NCBI GenBank assembly: GCA_008690995.1
Contig: VRMN01000005.1
Location: forward strand, 558,001-622,000
Source of the DNA: Porphyridium purpureum
Lineage: Eukaryota; Rhodophyta; Bangiophyceae; Porphyridiales; Porphyridiaceae
Reading direction: 5' to 3'
Length of the DNA: 64,000 nt
Below the pieces are notes generated by a model. It had not been told where the DNA came from and did not search any database. It was given only the letters and a program-made list of their open reading frames with translations. This document shows positions 26,563-38,284 of this stretch, piece by piece (within the stretch, counting starts at the first letter, position 1; the number at the start of each line of letters is the position of its first letter). Made by a program: the position numbers and the translations under genes.

Positions 26563-28812
26563 ATGCTGATAATGATGATTAAGTTGCCGCCGGTGATCTC
26601 GCTGTTTTTCTCGGGCGAGCCGCTGCCCGCGCAGGTGTGCTCGGCCGAGCACGCGTTCTGGCCGACACTGTTTGGAGCGTTCTACGCGTTTGCAGCGCGC
26701 ACGTGGCTGGCCGCGCCAGGGAATCATTGGCTCGCGCTGCTCATCACTCATGACGACGCCGTCCACATGCCGCCGCGTCAGATCGCGCTCAATTTGCGCC
26801 TTCTCCTCCAGGCTTGTGCAGTGCGACTGGATGTTTTCGCGCATGCCAGCAATGTATCCAGTGCGGAAGACCAGACGCTTCCGCGCGAGCGTCTGCATCA
26901 CGCCCAGGATAAGAATGGGGTCGGAGACCCGCGGTATGAACTTCTTGGAGCCGTAGGCTTCGTGCGCTTTGTGCTCGAGGTTTTCCTTTTCGACGCGAAA
27001 CCGAATGCAAAGCGACCCAGCCTGCTGGAATTGTGCGCCTCCGGCACAAGCCTTGACGAGGTTGACGCGCCAGCACGGCAGGGCGGTACTCTTCAGCTGC
27101 AACTCGCTGTGTTTGCGAAGAATTTGCACGACGCACTGTCCCTCGCACTCGCAGAGCAAGACCATCCTTTCATTGTTGGCCTTGCACAGGCTCACCAAAT
27201 GGTCCTACTCGTGACGGCTCACGTATGCACATTGGCCGCGCAACATCAGCAGCAGACGCCAGCCACTCTCCATGCACTGGCAAAGCCCTTTCAGAAGGCG
27301 AGTACCGAACTTGTCAGTGAGCAGCTTCTGATGTCGCTTCTGTCCTTTGCGAGTTTGGTAGGCACAGACACCTCGCTCTTGGATAAGATGTCCACGAATT
27401 CGAGCACAACAACAAGCGCGCTGTATCAGCTCGGATCATCATGGCGTGACCTTATGAAATCTCCATTTAGTGGGGCGGCTCCGCACGCTTTCGACGATGC
27501 CCCGAGCGACAAAAGCCAAAGCAAAGGTGCTAGCTCGGAAGGACAGCCTGTGTTTCTGCCGTTAGACAGCTCCAATTTAAGTCTGGCAGGGAAAGAGACC
27601 GTCCGCTCACTGATTGTGGCCGCGCATGTGGGTGAGCGCGCGTCGGAGTTGCTATCGAATCTGGATCCTCGCGTAGGACTTGCGACTTGGGCAGACCTTC
27701 GCGGCGGTGCAAACTTGTTCGAAACAATGCACGCCGCGCTGACGTACTGGCTCGCTCAGCGGGACCTGGGCCTTATCTATTTATTCACATTGGCGCGAAA
27801 GTGTCGGCGCTTTCGCAACTTCTTGATTTCGCGCGCGGAACCTGAGCACTTGCTGATCAGTATGATGTGCGCAACGCTGCGGTCGCTCGAGCGTCTAGAT
27901 TCGCGCCGAACAGAGCCTTCGGCAACCTCTTCGTCGTATCCTTACGAATTTGAGCACGCCCGGAACGGTCTGCAGTCTGGTGTCATGACCACGCTACTCT
28001 TTTGTGAGGATTGGGGGTTTTGCGAGGCACTGCACCATCGCAAGAGTCCGCCGTACTTTGGAGAATCCAAGTTCTTGCTGGAAGCGCTGCGGGTGTCTGG
28101 ACTACCCGTGCAGAAGTACACTGTGGCGGGCCTCGTCTCGCTTGCGATGATGCGGGTCGTCTGCTCTCCAGCATACACGCGCGTGTCGCATGCAGTGTGC
28201 GTTGCTGCATTATGCGCTTTGGGAAACATTTCACGGGCACTGATGAATGTTGATGTTTTCCAGTCGGACCGGCTTGTTGTGATGCTCGATGTTCTTCTTC
28301 GTCGCTTGAAGAAGCTAGGAGCCATTCCGGCTAGTGGTGTGACTGTCGCCGCGACAGTGGACGGGCAAAGCCAGGAACAGCAAAGTGTCGCAGTTGCATC
28401 CTCAGAGACAGCCGCGCATATTCTTGAGCTTTCCGAACTGCTGGGCGTGACGATAGAAATTATTTGCCGCATCCTGCGCAACGGCTTTGACGCGAACCGT
28501 CACCTGATGTACGCACTCATGCACCGCCAAGAATTATGCGGTGCGCTGAACAAGGTGCAAAGAACCCCTGAATGCCCAACGCGTGTGCGCGCATTGTGTG
28601 GGATGCTGACTTACATGATCCAGATGCTGATCCTCGAATCTGAACGCCTTGGGTTCACATCTGCCTCAGGCGTCGCACAACCCATGCTCCTTACAGTCGA
28701 GCAGCTTCTGGACACCTTTGCCCATACTAGCAAGGAGCTCGACTTTCGTGCTCTCTTGGATGCGATACCGGAGTTCCAGTACGCATACTCTGGTAGTGTA
28801 GTGCTTCTTTGA
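26563..28812 (+). CDS. DYM: Dymeclin-like Golgi-associated protein
   Basis: The 749-residue all-helical protein resembles dymeclin, a peripheral protein shuttling between cytosol and Golgi that is needed for normal secretion. The clearest matches are TYWLAQRDLGLIYLFTL with CRRFRNFLISRAEPEHLLI (about 400-440, cf. dymeclin's RNF(I/L)xxRxDxxxLL). Another is ALCALGNISRALMNV. The C-terminal block has NRHLMYALMHRQELC, the short LLDTFAHTSKELDF segment and PEFQYAY. No membrane span is evident. The first in-frame ATG is at 26563. The usual Gly2 myristoylation site of dymeclin is not visible. Identity rests on recalled family sequence. Confidence 0.72.
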   Translation: MLIMMIKLPPVISLFFSGEPLPAQVCSAEHAFWPTLFGAFYAFAARTWLAAPGNHWLALLITHDDAVHMPPRQIALNLRLLLQACAVRLDVFAHASNVSSAEDQTLPRERLHHAQDKNGVGDPRYELLGAVGFVRFVLEVFLFDAKPNAKRPSLLELCASGTSLDEVDAPARQGGTLQLQLAVFAKNLHDALSLALAEQDHPFIVGLAQAHQMVLLVTAHVCTLAAQHQQQTPATLHALAKPFQKASTELVSEQLLMSLLSFASLVGTDTSLLDKMSTNSSTTTSALYQLGSSWRDLMKSPFSGAAPHAFDDAPSDKSQSKGASSEGQPVFLPLDSSNLSLAGKETVRSLIVAAHVGERASELLSNLDPRVGLATWADLRGGANLFETMHAALTYWLAQRDLGLIYLFTLARKCRRFRNFLISRAEPEHLLISMMCATLRSLERLDSRRTEPSATSSSYPYEFEHARNGLQSGVMTTLLFCEDWGFCEALHHRKSPPYFGESKFLLEALRVSGLPVQKYTVAGLVSLAMMRVVCSPAYTRVSHAVCVAALCALGNISRALMNVDVFQSDRLVVMLDVLLRRLKKLGAIPASGVTVAATVDGQSQEQQSVAVASSETAAHILELSELLGVTIEIICRILRNGFDANRHLMYALMHRQELCGALNKVQRTPECPTRVRALCGMLTYMIQMLILESERLGFTSASGVAQPMLLTVEQLLDTFAHTSKELDFRALLDAIPEFQYAYSGSVVLL

Positions 28813-29121
28813 CCCGAGTCCGGCGTGATCGGACATTGTTGATTCGACAACGCGTCGTGAGGCTACGCGCGCAGGACAAATCGCTTCCTTGCCGGAATCA
28901 GTGGAGACATGAAACGCACTTGATGCAGCAGCAAAGGTAGAGGCATTTTCGCCATGCTGAAGTCCTGTGCGCGAAAGTCTGCACAACCTGCCATTCCATG
29001 GAGCTGGACGAAATAGACGAATTTGCCTGCGAGCATCTCTATCGGATAGTGTAAAGACGAACGCTGCTACATCAACTCATCGAACTCGCAGGCAAATCGG
29101 ATCGGGCGGAAGGTATCTGAC
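28813..29121. other. Intergenic region between dymeclin and AlkB-methyltransferase
   Basis: This 309-bp spacer lies between two plus-strand genes. I see no TATA box, GA-rich leader or GTAC array. It does not encode the RRM that precedes AlkB in animal ALKBH8. Confidence 0.5.
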
Positions 29122-30891
29122 ATGCAAACCGCGCAGACGCCTTCTGTTGTGTCGAATCCTCCAGAGCCACCCACGCAGTCGCTTCCGCGTGGTGCACTAC
29201 TGGTGGAAAATTTTTTGAGCGAGCGAGAAGAACGCAGTCTGCTCGCTGCTGTGGCCCAGCTTGGGGATGAACAGTGGCAGCGGCTCGCGCACCGCCGCGT
29301 GTGTCACTTTGGCTACGTCTTCAATTACCTAACACGCACGTTCGAGTCCGAGCGCCTTGGAAACCTGCCTAGATGGACGGACCGGGTGGTCGAGCGCATC
29401 CAACGGGTGCAAAGCGTCGTCGAGCAAATCAAGTCGGCAGGTCCGGAGGCGGATTCAAGACTCGCGGTGGAAGCGGCGGTCTTAAGGTGCATGCACAGTG
29501 AGCTCTCAAAGGATGAGCTGCACTGCTCACGGACCGCTGCTACTCATGAACCCGTCGTTCGATTTGGTGGCTGGTCCGATGTGCTCATGGCCCCGCCAAA
29601 TGATGTCACCGAGCTTGCTGCCGCAATGCAGCGCGGCGGCAGTGTGCAGCCGGCTTTTGACCAACTAACTATAAACGAGTACGAGTGCGGTGTGGGCTTA
29701 CGTGCGCATGTCGACACACATTCGAGCTTCTGGGGCGCGATAGCAAGCGTGTCTCTAGGCTCGTCCTGCGCGTTTGAATTCCGGCGAGACGCTGTTCACA
29801 CCAAGCATGCTTCTGATCCAATTCAGCATGTTGTGTTTGTGCCGCGCTGCTCGCTGCTGATCATGGATGGAGAAAGTCGATATGCCTGGAACCACTTCAT
29901 TCCCATGCGAAAGAACGACTACGGAGCTGATGGTCGCGAGCTTATCAATCGAGGTACGCGCATTTCGCTCACTTTCCGCCATGTGCGTCATTCTCGTCAG
30001 TGTGACTGCAAGTGGGTAGCTTTTTGCGACTCACAGAGCGACACTCCCAAGGGCTCTGGCGGCGATTACAAGTCCGCGTCATCGAAAATGATCGAGGCAG
30101 CTCGGCAGAAGCACCGATCGGAGCTCAGCGAGCAATTGAGGTCTGGGCACCTGCGGTTGGAAGAACACTTTGTGCACAAGGCCTACGAAAGTATCGCGCC
30201 TCATTTCGACGACACGAGGTTCGCGATTTGGCCGCGTGTGCGGCGTTTCCTCTCACTTTTGGACAAAGACGCATGCTGCATTGATATAGGTTGCGGGAAC
30301 GGAAAGCATCTGGGCGAAATGGCCGGCCATGTATTCAAATTCGGATGCGACGCGTGTCCCACGCTCATGAGCATCACACGTAGCAAGATCCAGCTCGCGC
30401 AACTGGGCGTTGCGCTGGCCGAGAACCTACCGTTCCGTAACCAAAGCTTCGACGGCGCCATCTGCATTGCTGTGCTGCATCATTTAAGCAGCGCATCTGC
30501 ACGTCTGGCAGCGCTTCGCGAAATGGCGCGGGTCCTTACCATTGGAGGAAAGGGCATTGTTTATGTCTGGGCACGCGAGCAGGAGCACGAGCACAAAACC
30601 ATCGACCGGTGGATCGCTTTATCTGACTTGGGCGTCGATGGCGCCGAGAATAATGACTACTTGGCGCCATGGCTGGTGCACGTGGGTGCTCGCGAAGATT
30701 GGAAGGCTCGTGCTCTGGAGCTTGGAGGCGAGTGGGACCATACACGTCGAGGCGTAAAGGTATACAGATACTATCACTTGTTCGAAGGCGACGAGCTTGT
30801 GTCACTCGTGCAGAGTCTTGGCAATGTGCGAGTGTGTTCTTCATTTTATGAAAGGAGCAATTGGGGCTGTGTTTTCGAGCGCGTGTATTGA
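29122..30891 (+). CDS. ALKBH8: ALKBH8-like tRNA wobble-uridine dioxygenase and methyltransferase
   Basis: The 589-residue protein fuses an AlkB Fe(II)/2-oxoglutarate dioxygenase (about 25-295) to a TRM9-type SAM methyltransferase (about 350-589). Iron ligands are His196 and Asp198 (RAHVDTHSSF) and His258 (YAWNH); the 2OG-binding Arg lies in RGTRISLTFR. A Cys cluster, CDCKWVAFCDSQ, matches the ALKBH8 zinc-binding insert. Methyltransferase motif I is CIDIGCGNGKH. The pair makes mcm5U and then hydroxylates it at the wobble base of certain tRNAs, with TRMT112 as partner. The RRM found at the N-terminus in animals is absent. Its 3' end is 40 bp from the convergent TOE1-like gene. Confidence 0.92.
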   Translation: MQTAQTPSVVSNPPEPPTQSLPRGALLVENFLSEREERSLLAAVAQLGDEQWQRLAHRRVCHFGYVFNYLTRTFESERLGNLPRWTDRVVERIQRVQSVVEQIKSAGPEADSRLAVEAAVLRCMHSELSKDELHCSRTAATHEPVVRFGGWSDVLMAPPNDVTELAAAMQRGGSVQPAFDQLTINEYECGVGLRAHVDTHSSFWGAIASVSLGSSCAFEFRRDAVHTKHASDPIQHVVFVPRCSLLIMDGESRYAWNHFIPMRKNDYGADGRELINRGTRISLTFRHVRHSRQCDCKWVAFCDSQSDTPKGSGGDYKSASSKMIEAARQKHRSELSEQLRSGHLRLEEHFVHKAYESIAPHFDDTRFAIWPRVRRFLSLLDKDACCIDIGCGNGKHLGEMAGHVFKFGCDACPTLMSITRSKIQLAQLGVALAENLPFRNQSFDGAICIAVLHHLSSASARLAALREMARVLTIGGKGIVYVWAREQEHEHKTIDRWIALSDLGVDGAENNDYLAPWLVHVGAREDWKARALELGGEWDHTRRGVKVYRYYHLFEGDELVSLVQSLGNVRVCSSFYERSNWGCVFERVY

Positions 30892-30931
30892 ACCGATGCC
30901 TCATTCCCATTATGAAAAAGAGAGCACGCTG

Positions 30932-32557
30932 TTATCCAGTGTAGCGAGAAGTCTCCATCAGGATCGGAAAGGCGTTGATTTTCAGCTGATTTGCGGCGGA
31001 GTTCACGATGCTTGGGTTTGTCTTGCGTGTTCGTTCAAACACAAATCCGGTTTCGAATGCGTCGTAGCCGGCAGAGTGCGGCTGCTCGTCGTGCCCGTAC
31101 TTCTGCGTATGTTCCGTCGGTGCGGCAGTGGCCTGAGACCGCCGGAGCTCACGGCGAGCCTGTATCTCTTCTCCATTGAGTTGGCCCGGAGGGTACGCCT
31201 CGTCGCGTCGAAGTATCGCGTCTAGACAGTGAGAAAAGGAACAGAATACGCCCGATCGACAGTGACCGTACATGGCAAAGTTCTCACAAAGAAAGCCCTT
31301 CGTTGGACCATCAGCGTATTCCTCGGCTGTATAGTCGACGTGCGCAAGACGGAAGCAGTCACAGTTCGCTGACTTGATCGCCGCATTGTCAATTGATTGT
31401 GGATATGCTCCGCCGCCTGATGCAAGGAGCCTCCGTTCTCGTGCAAACACGTACGTCAGAAATGTAGGAGCGTTCGGATATATGGCATTCGAAATCAATT
31501 TGGTATCAAAGATGGTAGAGACACGAGACTTGACAACGCGGACGAAGTCTTGGAGCGTTTCAGGCAGAGCCGCCTCGAACGAATTAACCACTTGCATGAG
31601 GTCTAGCATGCCGTTGTGCAAGACGAGAGGCAGCTTGGCAATCCCGATCCGGAACAAGATGCCTTGAGGCAATGGTGCCCAGTTTACAGGGTCTTTTTGT
31701 TCTTTCTTCTGTCTCTTCACTTCGCGCTTCTTTGAGCGGCGCTCGTTCCTGGCTGCAATGACGGCAAGAGCTTCGGCTTTCGCCACCAGACTTTCGGGAA
31801 GAATTTCCTCGTCCATGGCGCCATCACCGTGACGTAGCACGCCCGCGCCTTGCACTGTTCCAAGAGAGCCGTTTAGTTCCTCGTCACTGGGCCCAGGTGG
31901 CAGACGCAGCGTGTTCTCTTCGGCTTCCGTGTAAGGAATGCCATCCATGAACATCCGATTCAAATCAAAGCCGTGTTGTAGCAAAAAGCGCGCCGAGCTG
32001 GTCGTGATCATCACTTCCGGCTCCTTGCAGAACAAAAAGTCGAATACGAGCGGCGGCCTAGCGTCCTTGCGAAATACAGCCAGGCCGAGCGAAAGTGTAC
32101 AATACTTGCGTGTGTCCTGTCTAAACTGCTCGTACAGTGTCTGCGGTGTCTGCGTCGCATTTGGTTGCGAGACAGCTACGGCCCTCGCATCGCCTGCCCC
32201 ATTTCTGTCGTTTCGATTCTCGACCGTTTTGGTTCGGCTTGTACTTACGCTGGGTTGCTGCTTCACCGCACCGGGCAAGCCGCTGAACTCGACGTCCATC
32301 GCCACGCAGCTCGCACCGGGGTCGAACAATGCGGCCGTAAGCTCTGCGAACATGGCCGCCGCATTAGACTTTGTCACCAGCCGCATCTCAGGCGATGTCG
32401 TGCGATCTTTGACGTCGTCCGCACACACGACGGGCGCTTGGCCCCCATTGACCTTCCCGCGGTGATGCCGCGCCTCGCAGCGGCAGCAGAAGCACTGCTG
32501 CAGCCGCGTCATCTGCGGCTGCGCCCCCGCGCCGGCTGTCCGATTAGTTCTTGGCAT
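30932..32557 (-). CDS. TOE1: TOE1/CAF1Z-like DEDD deadenylase with CCCH finger
   Basis: The 541-residue protein is a CAF1-fold 3' exonuclease that trims oligo(A) tails of small nuclear RNAs. Catalytic acids of the DEDD site are visible in MDVEFSGLPG (Asp87, Glu89), LVLHNGMLDLM (about 316), STIFDTKLIS (about 346) and SAGYDAFETG (about 496). Between the third and fourth acids sits a CCCH zinc finger, FLCENFAMYGHC followed by SGVFCSFSH (about 424-446), the arrangement that separates TOE1 from PARN and CAF1. A Lys-rich patch (SKKREVKRQKKEQK) may be a nuclear signal. I chose the ATG at 32557; the upstream frame lacks similarity. Confidence 0.88.
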   Translation of the reverse strand: MPRTNRTAGAGAQPQMTRLQQCFCCRCEARHHRGKVNGGQAPVVCADDVKDRTTSPEMRLVTKSNAAAMFAELTAALFDPGASCVAMDVEFSGLPGAVKQQPSVSTSRTKTVENRNDRNGAGDARAVAVSQPNATQTPQTLYEQFRQDTRKYCTLSLGLAVFRKDARPPLVFDFLFCKEPEVMITTSSARFLLQHGFDLNRMFMDGIPYTEAEENTLRLPPGPSDEELNGSLGTVQGAGVLRHGDGAMDEEILPESLVAKAEALAVIAARNERRSKKREVKRQKKEQKDPVNWAPLPQGILFRIGIAKLPLVLHNGMLDLMQVVNSFEAALPETLQDFVRVVKSRVSTIFDTKLISNAIYPNAPTFLTYVFARERRLLASGGGAYPQSIDNAAIKSANCDCFRLAHVDYTAEEYADGPTKGFLCENFAMYGHCRSGVFCSFSHCLDAILRRDEAYPPGQLNGEEIQARRELRRSQATAAPTEHTQKYGHDEQPHSAGYDAFETGFVFERTRKTNPSIVNSAANQLKINAFPILMETSRYTG

Positions 32558-32760
32558 GATCTTCGGTAAACACGCGTGCGAATCGGCGGCGCATGCACAC
32601 AAGAGCCGACGAAGCCAATCGAAAGTGCTGAGGACGTCAAATAGAGGTAGAAAAGCGCAAAATGTCGCGATCAGTGGTTTCTTTCCATTTTCCTTACGGT
32701 TTAGGGCTACACTACCGGTTGATCGTGTAAACACCGCGCTGCCAGCTTCGGCTGCCGCGC

Positions 32761-34675
<1,915 letters not shown>

Positions 34676-35749
34676 ATGGAGTTGGAATCAAAAGGCGGCG
34701 GTCATGTGGTGGGTGTGAGGGGTGGGGCACTGGCAGCATACGGACAGAAAGTGGTTCGTGCGCTGCGGTATATTCACGCGACGCTGAATGAGCTGGTGTA
34801 CGCGCTGCGAGCGCGCGTGGCGTTGCGCCAGCTCCGCGTGCCCTTGCAGGTAGCGCTGAGGCTGCGAGGGCTCGAGGTGGCGCTGGCGGCTGGATTGGGA
34901 CAGGCAGGTCTGCCGCGCGCGCTCGTACAGACAGATCCGCTGTGCGCAGAGCCGGCGCGCTCGCAAGCTCGGCTGCTCCAGCTTATGGCCATGATTGACG
35001 CCCTGCACGGTGAAGTGGTCGCGTTTAAGCGGCAGCGCCAGACAAACTTGGCTGACTTGCACGTCAGCGCTCGCGAGCTCGAGCTGGAGCATGCTCGGAC
35101 CGCCGCGTTCAGAGAGCATGTCGTGGTCATCACGTCGTCCATCCAGGCGGCAATGGACCGCGTCGCCGTGCGGTGCAGCGCGCATCTCGCGACCCTGCGT
35201 GTTGCAACTCCTGGCGCAACACTGCAAGCAGGGATGCCACACTCGGGCGCGTCACGTGCAGCGGCGAACGCACGCGACAGCTACGAGCTGCATGAGGTGA
35301 TGGTGGCGATTGACCCTGAGCGCGCGCTCCGCCAGGCTTTGTCGGACGCGGCGCTTTTATCTCAGGAGGTAACGAAATCGGTCGAGACGACGCGCAGGAG
35401 TCTTCAAGATCTCTGGACCACAGCCGAGCAGGCTCCAATGCGCGTAACGAGCTCGGACTCGCGCGCGCCGGCGCGCGAGCCGTACCATTTTGTCAGCGGA
35501 AAGCTGGACCAGTCCAGGCAGACCCCCCGAGTCGAGCCAGAGTGGTTGCTGAGAGGGCATCGAGCTGACATGGGCTCGAGCATCTCTTTCGGTGCACCGC
35601 CAGCGAAAGTCGCCTCGTCCGTGAATTCTAAAGATGTTCCCGACGGATACCAAGCGCAGACCCATGCGAACTCGGCTCGGCATGAGGCGCTTAGAAAACT
35701 AACCGAAGACGCAGAAGCAGAATGGAACAGTGCCAGCGCAGTCCGATGA
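34676..35749 (+). CDS. Unrecognised helical protein, 357 residues
   Basis: I do not recognise this protein. Residues 20-180 are rich in Ala, Leu, Arg and His with amphipathic helical periodicity (LRARVALRQLRVPLQVALRL), suggesting coiled coils. A second helical stretch (about 205-265) is followed by a Ser/Pro-rich, probably disordered tail. No membrane span or catalytic motif is visible. It is long, uses the same codon style as its neighbours, starts after a GA-rich leader and has no competing frame, so it is probably real. The start at 34676 is the first in-frame ATG, although an out-of-frame ATG lies 40 bp upstream. Confidence 0.65.
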   Translation: MELESKGGGHVVGVRGGALAAYGQKVVRALRYIHATLNELVYALRARVALRQLRVPLQVALRLRGLEVALAAGLGQAGLPRALVQTDPLCAEPARSQARLLQLMAMIDALHGEVVAFKRQRQTNLADLHVSARELELEHARTAAFREHVVVITSSIQAAMDRVAVRCSAHLATLRVATPGATLQAGMPHSGASRAAANARDSYELHEVMVAIDPERALRQALSDAALLSQEVTKSVETTRRSLQDLWTTAEQAPMRVTSSDSRAPAREPYHFVSGKLDQSRQTPRVEPEWLLRGHRADMGSSISFGAPPAKVASSVNSKDVPDGYQAQTHANSARHEALRKLTEDAEAEWNSASAVR

Positions 35750-36208
35750 TCCAATGGGTATGCCCCAAAAAAAGAGAAATCGATGAACGCACAGCGTAAA
35801 CAGCCCAACCTCTTCGTGTTGACATTGAGATCCAGCTGATCTGTTTTGTCGCGTCAAAGAGTAGGCAATGCATCGAAGATGGTCCCAGAACAGTAAAGCT
35901 GGTATTTTATCAGTCTGCACGTGTGAAAGCGGCGACCCTTTTATGCATGATTGAGTCTGCCTCCAGACGCCCTCGACCGACGGCTGACTTTCGAGTGCTC
36001 GGCATCACACAAGCCACGGCAGAGCGGGGGTTTGGCCGGAAGAAAAAGAGGAAATTCCTACATGCGTTTGATGTTGATTTTGACTCTAAACTCCTACATT
36101 GTGGACATGGCAAAGGACGCCAGCTTCTACCGCTCTTCGCCCGGATAGACAAACGACGTGCTTCAAATGCCAGGGGCTCCAATGTTTGTTCGCCGGGCAG
36201 CTCGCAAG
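35750..36208. other. Convergent intergenic region with no recognised gene
   Basis: This is 459 bp between two convergent 3' ends. The short frames on both strands show no protein family, and no repeat or RNA gene is evident. Confidence 0.55.
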
Positions 36209-36643
36209 TCAATCCGTTTCATCTGATTTGGAACCCTCCTCGAACCCGCGCGCGCGCTGCACCTTCTTCGTGCTTCTGGGCAGTCCACTCGATGATTTCT
36301 TCAGCAGCTTTTTGAGTTCCTTCTTCACCTTCTCTTCCACTCTCGACTGTTGTAGCTGCTGTCGCGACACACGCAAGTTGTTCTTCTTGATGAGTGAGTC
36401 AATCGTCACAATCACCACACCTACTGTCACACCAATCGCTTGGAAGAGCGCCAGGGCTCCCAGCAACTGCTCTGGATCCTTCCAATCGAACGCCATCCGC
36501 GGCACGGTCAACTTGCGCGGCTGCCGTGACACCGCGCCGACCGACGGAGCGCGTGCGCTTTTGCGCGCCTCCACATGACACACTGAAGGTGTGAGCGAAA
36601 AGTGCCCACGAGGCACAACTGCTAGTTGCGTAAAAGCGTACAT
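36209..36643 (-). CDS. Small single-span protein, probably plastid-targeted, 144 residues
   Basis: I do not recognise this protein. Residues 1-49 lack acidic residues apart from one Glu and are rich in Ser, Arg and Val; the N-terminus MYAF has the early Phe common in red-algal plastid transit peptides, and cleavage near RKLTVPRMAF is plausible. The predicted mature part has one hydrophobic segment (LLGALALFQAIGVTVGVVIV, about 59-79), then a Lys-rich coiled-coil tail (KVKKELKKLLKK). A small thylakoid or envelope membrane protein is one guess. It is divergent from another putative plastid protein, with 148 bp between starts. Confidence 0.6.
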   Translation of the reverse strand: MYAFTQLAVVPRGHFSLTPSVCHVEARKSARAPSVGAVSRQPRKLTVPRMAFDWKDPEQLLGALALFQAIGVTVGVVIVTIDSLIKKNNLRVSRQQLQQSRVEEKVKKELKKLLKKSSSGLPRSTKKVQRARGFEEGSKSDETD

Positions 36644-36791
36644 GTCGTCCCACTCAAGACGTGTTCTTCCAGTCGCTCCGTCACGCTCGACCTCGCACTC
36701 TCCAACTCGCTAATCTCAAACACAAAGATGCTCGAGCCGTCATGACAACGCGACCGAGGACGCCGCGTGGGAGACGAAAGAACAGTTTGCG

Positions 36792-38000
36792 ATGGCGTTC
36801 GTAAGCGTTCTGGGAATTGGCGTAGCATGGCGTTCGCCGACATTGGATGTGCGCCTACGCCGGCATCCCAAGGCGAACTTGGGAACGACGACTGTGCTGG
36901 CAGCGTCGGTGCCGGTGTCACAGTTCCGGTCGTCTGCATGGAAAAGCAAGGCAAGTCGGTTTGCGGCACGTGTTGCTCGCGCAGTTTGTGAAGGTGTTCG
37001 AAATAATCATTCTCATGTCGTGGTCCTTATTGTGCTAGGTGTCGTGGTTCTCGTGCTTGGGACGAAGAGAATTGGTCAGACGAAGCGCGAACGTAAACAA
37101 AGCGATACAATACATGAAAGCGAGAACGGCGAGCTGCAGCAGCAACGCGTGCATCATTCTAAGCAGGACCAGGCTCAGGCTTCTTCCGTGTTCCGACAAC
37201 AACCACAGCAGCAGTATTCAGGACAACCTGAGCATGAGTCCGTCTTCACGCTTTCTCGTTCCGAATGGCTCGAGAACACGGACGACCTAGAAAAGCTCGC
37301 GCGTGAGGATTTATCGGGCCTCATAAGCGAGAGGCGTGGTGCGATTCAGCAATATGGCATCGATGAAGTGTCGGCTCCGTTGGAAAGACGATCAGATATC
37401 GGGCTTGAGGGTGAGATGCAATCGAACGGGCAACGTATTCACGACGCGCACTGGAAAGGAAGCACATACAGCATTTCTTTCCGGAGCGCTGCTGATACCA
37501 AGAAAAAGGCGAAGGCCACGCCAAGTGTAGCGCCTGAAATGCAACCCCTTACCGCTGTTGAGAAAAATCAGGATATGTTGCGGGATAGGAAACTCGACTC
37601 CAAGGAAGCGGTTCGTGCAGCGTTTGGGACGCAGCACGCGGCACACATTGACCACAGCCGTCACTGGGCCCGCGCAAAACGAGTTTCCATTCTCGGCTCG
37701 GCAGCGAACATGCTCAAGTGGGTGAAGAGCGGTCTCGACCAGTGGGTTTTCCCCGTATTTTTCGCGATCGAAATCCTGTACAATGACCTGAAGGCTCAGG
37801 CCATGTGGCGCAGTCAAAATGGCGGAGCGTGCGATCCGCTCGACCAGTGCGTGCATCTTGAAGACTTTTCCTCGGGCACCACCGATGAGTCGAGCGATGC
37901 TGTCCTTCGGTCAGCACCGAGCGGTATGCGGCGGACTCCCACTCTGGATTTCAGTCCGTACACCAAGCAAATTGATCGTTTCTTGAATGATCTACTGTGA
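36792..38000 (+). CDS. Unrecognised protein, probably plastid-targeted, 402 residues
   Basis: No family was recognised. The N-terminus MAFVSVLGIGVAWRSP is followed by about 60 basic, Ser/Ala-rich residues, resembling a red-algal plastid transit peptide with its early Phe. One strong hydrophobic segment (HVVVLIVLGVVVLVLG, about 75-90) follows. The remainder is Gln- and charge-rich with an acidic LENTDDLEKLARED stretch. A second weakly hydrophobic patch (WVFPVFFAIEILYNDL, about 317-332) precedes the C-terminus. It shares its short divergent promoter with the 144-residue single-span protein. Confidence 0.6.
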   Translation: MAFVSVLGIGVAWRSPTLDVRLRRHPKANLGTTTVLAASVPVSQFRSSAWKSKASRFAARVARAVCEGVRNNHSHVVVLIVLGVVVLVLGTKRIGQTKRERKQSDTIHESENGELQQQRVHHSKQDQAQASSVFRQQPQQQYSGQPEHESVFTLSRSEWLENTDDLEKLAREDLSGLISERRGAIQQYGIDEVSAPLERRSDIGLEGEMQSNGQRIHDAHWKGSTYSISFRSAADTKKKAKATPSVAPEMQPLTAVEKNQDMLRDRKLDSKEAVRAAFGTQHAAHIDHSRHWARAKRVSILGSAANMLKWVKSGLDQWVFPVFFAIEILYNDLKAQAMWRSQNGGACDPLDQCVHLEDFSSGTTDESSDAVLRSAPSGMRRTPTLDFSPYTKQIDRFLNDLL

Positions 38001-38284
38001 TGTAGGGGCGGCGAGAGGATCTCACATATCAATATTTAATGATTTCATGGGCGAGATCAAACGAGACAAGCTCCTTGAAGTAACCCATAGGCAGTCAGAG
38101 CAATCAAACTTCGTGCATCATTGTACAACGTGGGACAAGACAAATCCACTTGCAACATTTTCGAACGGTTCTTTTGTGGTACGGGTTAAGGCTCTCATCC
38201 TTCAGAAGCAAGAAATCCGAAGGGCCCTCAAGCGAAACGGTCTCAGTTCATTCCCGCGTGTGAATGTATCCGTATGATAGCAGA

